DNA of 44,913 bases from positions 1-44,913 of the IMG/VR virus record IMGVR_UViG_3300037586_001820. One strand, given 5' to 3'. The stretch comes from a virus. Below are positions 19,417 to 28,200 of the stretch, in pieces (within the stretch, counting starts at the first letter, position 1; each line of letters opens with the position of its first letter). Under the pieces are notes generated by a model. It ran no database searches. It saw only the letters and a list, made by a program, of their open reading frames with translations, and was not told the origin of the DNA. The translations under genes were made by a program, and so were the position numbers.

Positions 19417-20565
19417 TTAAATATTTACTTGTAAATATCCCTCACATCCCTTTTCTTTATTCCATATGTATGCTTGAGCACATCTTGATGCAGAGTATCC
19501 CATAAATTTGTGCCAAGAATCGTTAGCGCATATTGAAGGAATAAACCTAACTTTAATTCCTCTATACTCGTTAACCATTTCTTTATGTAAATGTCCACAA
19601 TGAACCTCTCTAAATGTGGTTCTTGAAAACATCATCGGCTCCTCTGTTGCCATTATAAGTGGCATATTCGCAGCCTTCTCTTTATCTCCATGAGTAAACA
19701 TAATCATGTTTGTTCCATACTCATAATATTTTCTACTTTCTTGAGTATTATCAACATTTACATTTTTATCATTTGTAAACCAAGCTGATAAAACTTCACC
19801 TGCATAAAACATTCTTTCATAATCATGGTTCCCCTGAACAACAACTACATCTACTGGAGCATGGTGACTTAGATAATTAATTGCTCTTATCACAAGTTTT
19901 GTATACCCAACAAATGATGCTTGCCATCCTAAGATATCATTCTGAGGAGTTCCTTTAGTAGTGGCTTTACTCATTCCTTCGGAATTCATTCCATCATTAC
20001 CAATAGGTAAAAGAAACCTTTCAATATTTAATCCTTCTGCTCTTTCATGGAGTTCACAAATTGAATCCATGAAATTTTGTTCTAACTGCTCATTGGTTTC
20101 TTCTACAGCCCTCTTACCGTAATGAATATCTGGTAAAGATATTTCATATACGATCTGATTCTTACTCTCTACCTTAAAAGATCTTTTTTCAATCTTTGGA
20201 GATATAGATTTTAAACTTTCAAAGAACTCATCTTTTACTTCTCTTATTGCTTCTCCTCCTTCTTTCGTTACTATAGAGTAACGAGTTTCTCCCTTCATTG
20301 TTTGCCAGATCTTAACAGACTTTACATCTGTTCTATCTAAGCCCTGCTCTTTTAATAAAGAATTATAATCTGATTCATTAATATTAATATTATCATTTTC
20401 TAATTCTCCTTCCTCATATTCCCATCGAAAACCTCCTGCTGTTTGTCGATATCCTTTTAATACTTTATTGATACTTCCGTGATCAATATCTGTTTTTCTT
20501 GACGCTTCAGCTGAATTCTGGTAACGTCCAACCAGTTGGCCCTCATGGGTTATCTGTAATATCAT
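19417..20565 (-). CDS. Calcineurin-like metallophosphoesterase with N-terminal NUMOD1-type motif
   Basis: This 382-aa protein has two parts. Residues 1-50 (MILQITHEGQLVGRYQNSAE, then IDHGSINKVLKGYRQTAGG and FRWEYE) match the NUMOD1-type helix-turn-helix repeat normally attached to homing endonucleases. Residues 140-382 carry the calcineurin-like metallophosphoesterase motifs in order: DIH (146-148), GND (189-191, in place of the usual GDxxD), GNHD (245-248), H292 in FTHGD, and GHLH (324-327). The family cleaves phosphodiesters or phosphomonoesters with two metal ions; the nucleic-acid-binding N-terminus suggests a DNA or RNA substrate. It sits inside the structural block, overlapping the upstream spanin-like gene by four bases (ATGA). 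It could be a nuclease-like processing enzyme; the substrate is unknown. Confidence 0.88.
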   Translation of the reverse strand: MILQITHEGQLVGRYQNSAEASRKTDIDHGSINKVLKGYRQTAGGFRWEYEEGELENDNININESDYNSLLKEQGLDRTDVKSVKIWQTMKGETRYSIVTKEGGEAIREVKDEFFESLKSISPKIEKRSFKVESKNQIVYEISLPDIHYGKRAVEETNEQLEQNFMDSICELHERAEGLNIERFLLPIGNDGMNSEGMSKATTKGTPQNDILGWQASFVGYTKLVIRAINYLSHHAPVDVVVVQGNHDYERMFYAGEVLSAWFTNDKNVNVDNTQESRKYYEYGTNMIMFTHGDKEKAANMPLIMATEEPMMFSRTTFREVHCGHLHKEMVNEYRGIKVRFIPSICANDSWHKFMGYSASRCAQAYIWNKEKGCEGYLQVNI

Positions 20566-21131
20566 AATTTAAATTTATACATTATTCCTATATTATGTGT
20601 CTTATCTAAAACTCCATATCTATAAGAATATGAATTTCCTTTTTTATTTGTAAGACCTATCACAGGAGAAAAATTAAATTGATCTTCATTTCCTCCTACC
20701 TCTACTCCTACATTTAAACTAAAATTAGATATTGATCTAACAGTAGTTTGATTAGTATTAATAATTACTGTATCTACTTGAAATATATACTGCGGAAACT
20801 TCGGAGTATAATTTACTTTTTGATCTAGTAACTTTCCTGTTAACTGAGTCCATACTGAACCAGTTAATAAACTATCTGTAAAATCATTAGTATATTCATT
20901 TACACTGTCATTTATTATAACTGGTTTCTTTATCTTAATAAAAATCCTATGAAGAACAGTATCAATAAATTTAATCGTATCTACAAATGTAGTACGAGTT
21001 GTATCTATTTCTACTGTTGTAACTTCATTAGTTTTATTACCTTTAGTATTAGAACAGTTCTGTAAAAATAAAATATACAAGAACATCCCCAGAATAACCA
21101 ATATTTTGGGCTCAACCTTCACTAGTCCCAA
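20562..21131 (-). CDS. Membrane-anchored, spanin-like lipoprotein candidate
   Basis: This 189-aa protein has an N-terminal hydrophobic segment (ILVILGMFLYILFLQ, about 10-24) followed by Cys in LQNCSN, which is an imperfect lipobox. A Thr/Asp/Val-rich extended region follows (VDTIKFIDTV), and the C-terminus is beta-rich, ending GIMYKFKL. Short lipoprotein or single-TM proteins of this build (DUF6808-like in my reading) are common in Bacteroidota phages next to lysis genes and may act as spanins spanning the periplasm. It overlaps the neighbouring 72-aa membrane gene by 10 bases. The C-terminal section also resembles small outer-membrane beta-barrel strands, so that alternative is open. Function is inferred. 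Confidence 0.62.
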   Translation of the reverse strand: MGLVKVEPKILVILGMFLYILFLQNCSNTKGNKTNEVTTVEIDTTRTTFVDTIKFIDTVLHRIFIKIKKPVIINDSVNEYTNDFTDSLLTGSVWTQLTGKLLDQKVNYTPKFPQYIFQVDTVIINTNQTTVRSISNFSLNVGVEVGGNEDQFNFSPVIGLTNKKGNSYSYRYGVLDKTHNIGIMYKFKL

Positions 21132-21340
21132 AATAATAATTTAGTTAGCACTCCTGCAAGTGCTAGCCAAATTGACCATAGAACTTTAGATGTAGATTTG
21201 CGAAAAGCTGTATTTTTATTTACTCGAGCTGTTACTCCAACATCAGGATCTAGAAGTTTAGTTTTAATAAATCTTACATCTTCTTTAATATCCATTACAT
21301 CTCTATGGAGGTGCTCATTTGAAATACGTATTTTCGTCAT
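21122..21340 (-). CDS. XhlA-like small membrane protein, holin-accessory candidate
   Basis: This 72-aa protein has an N-terminal amphipathic helix (HLHRDVMDIKEDVRFIKTKL), a short middle, and one C-terminal transmembrane helix (WSIWLALAGVLTKLLFW, about 55-71). That arrangement, cytoplasmic coiled coil plus C-terminal TM, is the one seen in XhlA-type haemolysin/holin-accessory proteins of phages. The overlap with the spanin-like gene supports a small lysis group. No classical endolysin is next to it; the recognisable peptidoglycan hydrolases in the window are the lytic transglycosylase and the M15 domain. Without a family search the holin-like role remains a suggestion. Confidence 0.6.
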   Translation of the reverse strand: MTKIRISNEHLHRDVMDIKEDVRFIKTKLLDPDVGVTARVNKNTAFRKSTSKVLWSIWLALAGVLTKLLFWD

Positions 21341-21353
21341 TATCTACATAGTT

Positions 21354-21767
21354 TTATTCCATAACTAATACACCTAATAAAGGTTTCATTACATTTGCAT
21401 CCAATCCATATTCTTTTATATCTTCTAACTGTATAGGATATAATGTAACTTCTACATCTTCTTCAAGAGTCTTTGTCCAACTATCATTAGCTTGAGTCAT
21501 ATTATCACCAAACTCAATTTGATTTTGTTCATTTCTTATAGCGTTTCCCTGCTCATCTTTTGTTGCAAGTTCTTCAACTAATACTCTATGCTTATCATTG
21601 ATTGCATTTACTGTTGGGGAAATACTATCAAGATTCTTAGTAAGAGTATGCCATACTCTTGTTTCTTTACTATTTAGATAAGCCAACCCTTGGCTAATCG
21701 TTAACAAGTCCTTTCCTTTCATTTTAGAAGTACTTGATTCCACATTAAGTGTTTTTACTGTTGTCAT
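21354..21767 (-). CDS. Conserved-looking 137-aa phage protein, function unknown
   Basis: The sequence opens MTTVKTLNVESSTSKMKGKD, followed by helical LLTISQGLAYLNSKETRVW and a second helix with LDSISPTVNAINDKH. An acidic region and DVEVTLYPIQLEDIKEYGLD come next, and the end is hydrophobic, MKPLLGVLVME. No catalytic motif, signal peptide or membrane segment is visible. The mostly helical small protein lies between the 109-aa beta-rich protein and the lysis-like genes. It could be a small structural protein, assembly factor or chaperone. I do not recognise the family. The gene has clean TAA termination and a 37-base gap upstream without promoter elements. Confidence 0.7.
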   Translation of the reverse strand: MTTVKTLNVESSTSKMKGKDLLTISQGLAYLNSKETRVWHTLTKNLDSISPTVNAINDKHRVLVEELATKDEQGNAIRNEQNQIEFGDNMTQANDSWTKTLEEDVEVTLYPIQLEDIKEYGLDANVMKPLLGVLVME

Positions 21768-21804
21768 GTTTTTGTTTTTAAAATTAATACTAATTGTTTA
21801 TTAT

Positions 21805-22134
21805 TTAACTACTTGGTCGGATAACTATATATAGAGATCCTGGAACTCCTGCTTCAGTATTCGTACCATCTGTTACCATAGGCCCTTGAAATCCTGCTGC
21901 ATTACCTGCTCCTGGTTCTAATGATATTGTATAGTCTCCTACCTTTAACATTGCAAAATCAGTCGTAGTATCACCTGTTCCGCATACTACCATATCAACA
22001 ACTCCTATGTTGTTCATATTCGTTATCACTTTGTTCATATTTTTCGTAGTTACAAACTTTTGAAAAAATGAAGCTCCTAGTGACTTCACCTTCGATAGAA
22101 GGTTAACATCTGTTTTTATTATTGGTGCTGCCAT
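21805..22134 (-). CDS. Small beta-rich probable virion protein (109 aa)
   Basis: The N-terminal half is helical and basic (LLSKVKSLGASFFQKFVTTK), and the C-terminal half is beta-rich with glycine turns (GDYTISLEPGAGNAAGFQG), ending YIVIRPSS. There are no cysteine arrays, signal peptide or TM. It lies directly after the 3622-aa giant, separated by 158 bases that contain a promoter-like motif and tiny ORFs. The composition resembles small decoration or tail-associated proteins, but no family is recognised. The start ATG is preceded by an A-rich leader without a Shine-Dalgarno sequence. Confidence 0.65.
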   Translation of the reverse strand: MAAPIIKTDVNLLSKVKSLGASFFQKFVTTKNMNKVITNMNNIGVVDMVVCGTGDTTTDFAMLKVGDYTISLEPGAGNAAGFQGPMVTDGTNTEAGVPGSLYIVIRPSS

Positions 22135-22292
22135 TATATTATTCTTTTAATTTTATTAATAAATTTTTTTATTTTACCTTTTTTCCTCCAATACTCTTAG
22201 GCTTCTTCATACCTCATATTCCTCGTCACATCCCAATAGCATTTACTTTTCTTTCTAAACATTCTGCAAATATATAAAAACTTTTTCTATCA
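22135..22292 (-). other. 158-base intergenic gap
   Basis: This is the longest gap between genes in the window. It separates the 3622-aa adhesin from the next gene group and holds the promoter-like TATATTTG and the tiny ORFs listed separately. I see no GC-rich hairpin with a U-tract, so no terminator is called. The stretch next to the 109-aa start is A/T-only (AAAAAAATTTATTAATAAAA on the minus strand). Confidence 0.6.
22169..22262 (-). CDS. Two overlapping tiny ORFs (21 and 13 codons), tentative
   Basis: In the gap after the giant gene, an ATG at 22262 opens a 21-codon frame ending at 22197 (MFRKKSKCYWDVTRNMRYEE plus A). An overlapping ATG at 22210 opens a 13-codon basic peptide ending at 22169 (MKKPKSIGGKKVK). 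A third, 12-codon frame starts at the TAATG that ends the giant gene. The first peptide has an ordered-looking CYWDVTRNMRYEE core. None can be proved coding by eye; the chain of overlaps is the only support. Confidence 0.25.
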
Positions 22293-22299
22293 TTAGCAA
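22267..22299 (-). promoter_or_regulatory. Possible Bacteroidota-type promoter after the giant gene
   Basis: On the minus strand, TATATTTG (22274-22267) fits TAnnTTTG. A TTG lies 22 bases upstream (22299-22297), at the very end of the giant gene. The -33 element is incomplete and the spacing slightly long, so this is a weak candidate for transcription of the genes from 109 aa to the muzzle. Confidence 0.3.
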
Positions 22300-25200
22300 T
22301 CTGATAGATATTCTTTCCATAAATCATATAACATCTCTGATGTTAAATCTGTTATTACATAATCTGGTATATGGAAAGACATACCATAATTACTTAATGA
22401 ACCTCCTTTATATCCTGTTGTTAAGCTTGGATCTCCTCCTCCTAATGTTCCCATATACTGATTTGGTATAGCAGAATCTGTAACAGCCCAACACTGATGT
22501 CCATATACTAATGGTATAGGAATATAATGTGCACACGAAATATGTCCTAAACTATCAACCGTACCTTCTTTACCTCCTATAGCTTGATATAAATGATAAC
22601 GAAAATCTCTCCTTGCATCAGCCATAGAAGATGATGGTGTTACATCTGAACCAGCATATATCATTGTTTTAGGTTTTGCATCCCATTGAGCTGCATTAGC
22701 AACGCCATTAACATCCCATCCAAATTCATGCAACGACATATAATTAGTATAATCAGTTTTCCAAAGTGTAGTCAATACTCCTCCTGGACCTAATCCATAA
22801 TACCATTGAGTTGATGGTGCGCCATTCCATAATGGAGCTCCACAAACACCTATAGGATTTGTCCAATTATTAGGTGAAGGTACAGATCCAGAAATAAAGT
22901 TAGCCTCATAATATCCAATAGCACTTTCATCTTGGAAAATAATAACAATAGCATCTTTATCTCCTCCTTCAAATTCATGATACGGATCACTCGAACCTGG
23001 TGCCCAACCATTCACGGTATCTGCCCAAGGATCTACTTGATTAAATCCATCATTATATGAAGGATCTCCTGGTAATATTTGTATTTGACGCATTAATGAA
23101 CCATGAAGAGTTTCATCCCATGCAGGTGAATTACAACTCATTGGAAGTCCCCCAATTCCATCTACTTGTGTAGAACCAAATATACATCTTTGTGGATTAG
23201 GTAATGTACCTCCTGTGAATGGATTAGGTGCTGCTCCATTAGCTCCTGCGTTTCCACTTAATGGATACTGAGCCCACATTAACCATTGTTCATGTGATTC
23301 TGTTGGGCCTGGAACCGCCATTGCGCTACCATTATAATCATTACAGGTACCGCTGAGGTGTTGATTCCATGATCCTAATAATATATATAAATGACCAGCA
23401 TAAGAAGGAAATTCACTTTTTATTTGTTGAAAAGCTGGTACTATTACATCCGTTTTAAAAATAGATAGTTGTTGTAATCTATTTGTTGTTGGACCAGCAA
23501 AAGTTGAAGACATATCAAATACAATATAAATATTTGAATTACCAAAACAACTAGTATCACAATTAGTTTCTTGCTCTGTTAATCCATAAGGTAAATTACA
23601 ATCATCGCAGACATCTGCTATTTTTTCAAATAACGCTTTCATTTCTATTTCATTAAAACAATTTACACATAAACCTTCAAATGTTCCTGGTTCAGGTGTT
23701 TCACATGCACAGACTGCTATACAATCTGCTAATGCAGTAGCTCCAGTATATTGACCTAAACCTGTACCAGGATTATAACATCCTACTCCAGGACATTGAC
23801 AATCATATGTTATTGGTTGTGCTGGACAAAGTGGATCAAGTATACATCCAGTACAATTTTGACATGCTAATAATCCTCCATTACTACTATTCCATGTTCC
23901 AGTTCCATCTCCTGGATCACTACATGCTCCTGTAGTATGATCACAATTCCATGATTCTATATAACAGTCAACACAATTTGTAGCTACACAAGCATTACAA
24001 TCTGCTAAAGCTGTTCCTGGATTATTAAAAGTACCTGATCCGGTTGTATTAAGTACACAAGTATACGAAGGTATAGATGAATTAAGAATACAGTCATAAG
24101 TATCGGGAATAGCACTACAACAAGTACCAACAGCTGCCATACAAGCAGCCAGAGTTGGATGAAAGCCAGGACCTGTTCCAGCAGGAACTGCTTGACAAGA
24201 ACACGATGGAGATGTTCCAATACATTCATATTCGTAAGTGGGACAACATGTTGGAACATTAACATGCATAGTAGCACAATCTAGATATCCTCCTGATCCT
24301 AATATAGTCTCACAACAATTAGGTTCAGCTGGATTACATATATAAGTAACAAGAGGACCTCCAAGACATAAAGTACAACTAGGATAAACAGCAGTAACCA
24401 TAGCTATCAGACAGATATTGTTAGTACAATTAATTATATCATCACATTCAACAATCCAACATTCTGAACGACCATCAACCTTTACTATATCTCCATTGTT
24501 TGCAGCATTATATATAGCTGCATTTGGACATATATTATGAAGTACATGATTAGGATCAGTACAATCTGTTAACTTATAACAGTGACAAAAACTATAACAA
24601 TCATCACAATGTTGAACAGGAGGATTATAAGTTACAGCTCCTACTGGGATACAACCTCCTGTTCCGCATGGATCGGGACAAGCTTGTACATTATAACAGT
24701 CATTAGCTATTAATGGAGCTGGTGGAGTTCCTGTTAATTGTACTACTTGACCTACTAATGTACTTAAATTATTTGAAACTGTTGTACATGGAATTGTACA
24801 CCAACAATTCTGCCCATTGATTCCTAGCCTCCCATCAGCAGCAATAAAATTTACATTAGTTATCATATCATAAGCATCATCTCCTGCAATGGCATATGGA
24901 CCAGATGGACCAGGTGCTGCAATAAGATCTGCTAGGGCAACACTCCAAGTAGTATAAACAGTTGTTGGCATTCCAGGTAATGGACCCAGAGTATTATTAT
25001 CATAAATCTGAAATTGTGTCCACGCGTAGACATATAACCCCGCATCAAAACAGATACCTGACGCACCACTAAGTGAATAATATTTATAACTAGCTACAGG
25101 ATTCGCGAAAATTCCATTTGCAGGATCAGTATAATATACAAAAGCTGGAAATGAACCTATATTAGGAAATGGTATTTGTGTAAATGCCGCACAATTATTA

Positions 25201-28200
25201 GTAGCACTTGGTAGATTATTACAAGGACATAAATCATAACAAGCTGTATTCCAACTACAACAATCATTACAATCATAAAATGTATTAACTATTGTTATTG
25301 TAACTACTCCACTTGCTGGACATCCTTGTGCTCCACCAACACAATCAATTTTCCAACAAACTCCTGGATATGCTGCTATTTCAATGTATGGACCATTTCC
25401 TAAAGTTCCATTACAATAATCAGTTAAATCAACATCTGTCCATATCCATGCTGGAGCCCCTGGAATTGTATTACATTGACACAATTCTATTAGCCAACAC
25501 AAATTTGCACCAGTAGTACAATTACTACATACTCCATTTGGATCTCCTACACTAAAAGTAACAGGAGTTGTAAAAGTTGTAACTGGACATGGATTCTCAT
25601 AATCTACTTCCCAACATCTTAAACCCGCAGCATCTCCTGGATCCCACTCTATTACTCCACCTACATAAGGTGCTACACTTAGATCTTGTGTATAATGTAC
25701 CATGTGTACACATCCTAAACATGTACCATCTTCACATCCATAATTTGGATCAGAGTTTCCAAAAACTCCACAAAGACCTCTTCTTTCATATATTCCTTCT
25801 GGGCCTAATAATCCAGTTGGCGCAAAAGTCGCAAATGCTTGAGACATTGGAGTAGGATATCCCATTAACGCATCGTTATTCATGTCAAAACAACCTGCTG
25901 GATTGCATCCAGGTTTCATTTGGTAACATGGACATCCACATGATCCAGTCCCTGAACCCGGAGGATTATCATGACAAGATGCTGGGGATCCCGATTTCGG
26001 GAAAAAATCATGACCTAAACCAAATACATGTAACAATTCATGTAGTCCGATCAGTACAATCTCAAAACTATTAGCTACCACAGCATCTAATTGTTTTCTC
26101 CAATTTTCATTACTATCAAAATGTATAACAGAAGTCCATGGTAAAGATCTAATAGTCGATATAGATCCATTACGACTAACAACATCACCATTCATAGCTG
26201 GCCATGCATATGCTATATTACCTAGTTGAGCTCCTTGAGCCCATCCTCCACAATCAGGAGTAGTAGGACCATATGCAAGTCGAATATCTCCAATATTTGT
26301 ACAACCATTACTATCTGTATATACTCCTGAAACACCTACATTCATTTGTGTTGTAACTGGATTTAATGTTGTAGCGCCTCCTCCTTCCGATCCTAAATCT
26401 GTAAAGTTTACTGTCAGATCTGCTCCATATCCACAAGTAGTATTAAACATACCCTCTAAAGTAGTTTTTAGTTCTGTAAACACAACTCCCATTTCAGTTT
26501 GCCATTGAGCAAATGTAATTGGATAAGTTTTTGTATAAGACGCACATAAATCATTATTACCATTAATATTACCACCAACTCCATTTTCCATTAATATACT
26601 AGTTGGACCAGGATTAGCATTGATACTTAATAGTGTTCCTGCTTTAATAAAACTATAAGTAAAAGCTATAGTTTGATTAGTTCCTGGAGTAAGTGATGTT
26701 CCTAATGCTGCAACTGCATCTTTAAGATCTGTCCATCGATGTGTAACATTACTATAACAAGTAGGAGTCCAACTCTTTCCATAGGTCACCATATTCGGAG
26801 GCATAGTAGCAATATTATCTACTGCACATGCATTATAAAGCGCTCCTGCTGTACAATCACATTCTGTTAATTCATAACAATCTGCAACAGGACTTAAGCA
26901 TATTGGATCCTGACAACTTGGTACTGTAGCAGTTACAGTTTCTGCAGTAATATTTATTGGATCACATGGACATGGAGTATTTAACCAAAATGGAAACCAA
27001 TTACCCATTCTTCTAGCTCCAACTCCATAAGGATTTGCATTAGGAGGATTTGTCGACGGTATTTGAGCCTGGAAATTACCACTAACAATAGAATCATTTA
27101 GATGATCTAATACTAATATAGTATTCTCAGCTCCAAGAGCAAATCCACCAATACCTTTTTGCCAAGCTGTATTTGGAAAACTTTGGTCATTAATGTATGC
27201 TACAAACAACCTTCCATCTGGAGATAAAGTAAAATCTTGCATAACAGCTCCTGTTTCACCAGATTGTTGACACCAACCATCTCCAAAGCCGTTCGTGCAT
27301 CGTGTTGGATTATTCGTTACTGCACTTTCTACCCATCCTGAAGTTGCTCCACTTGTTGATCCATCATCAGGAAAAAACCATAGCATGTTTTGAGACGTAT
27401 ATGTAGGACCAAATACATTACTAGGTAAATCAACACCTATTCTATAAATATCAAACTTATAAATATAAGCTGAATTTTTATCTCTAGCTGAGTCTGAATG
27501 CATACCATGTCCAGTAAAAAACATCTCTCCACTTGAAGAAAATGCACAACAATAATCAGCATCAGGTGCATTGCCACCACTAAAACCCCAATTAGCTGCT
27601 AAAATATAATTATACATTAAACCTGTAGTAGACCCAGGACCAAATGTCCATCCATATGGACCATTACATATCCCTGTAGTCATATCTCTTGAATAAACTT
27701 GTGCTTTTAAAATCTTTGAAGTAAGACCATATGGATTTGGAGCGGTAAGTAAATACATTCTTACTACCAGATATCTATTACATGGACTAACAAGTAATTC
27801 TCCAGTTCCTCTTTCTTGCTTAGTACGTGTTGGTGTTCCAGAACTAGTTCCATAATCTAATGCATAAAAAGGAACACTTATTCCAGCATTACTAAACTTA
27901 ACTCCTCTTACATAATTATTCGCCCAATCAGTTGGAGTAGTCATTGCAGCCATATCATATAAATACCAATGAGGTGATGCACCAATAGAAGTAGTTGTTA
28001 CTGTCATAAATTCACATGAATTAGTATGTAAAACAGTATTCGCTGATGCAACTAATACTTCTCCGGCACCACCATTTAAAGTCATATCAATTATACTATA
28101 TGATATTGGGCCATTATCACAAGTATTATAAATAACATAATATTGATGCCATACATTTCCTGTTTTAGCACCTGCTTCATTAGGGATAACAACACATTGT

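Noticed and set aside
19417-20565. SbcD/Mre11 repair nuclease
   Set aside because: The phosphoesterase motifs are shared by the wide calcineurin-like superfamily. No partner SbcC-type ATPase is nearby, and the N-terminus is NUMOD1-like rather than SbcD-like.
24005-24277. Minus-strand alternative-frame ORFs (also 15379-15561 and 42298-42489)
   Set aside because: They overlap well-supported genes in another frame; their hydrophobic or Lys-rich composition is a side effect of the main frame.
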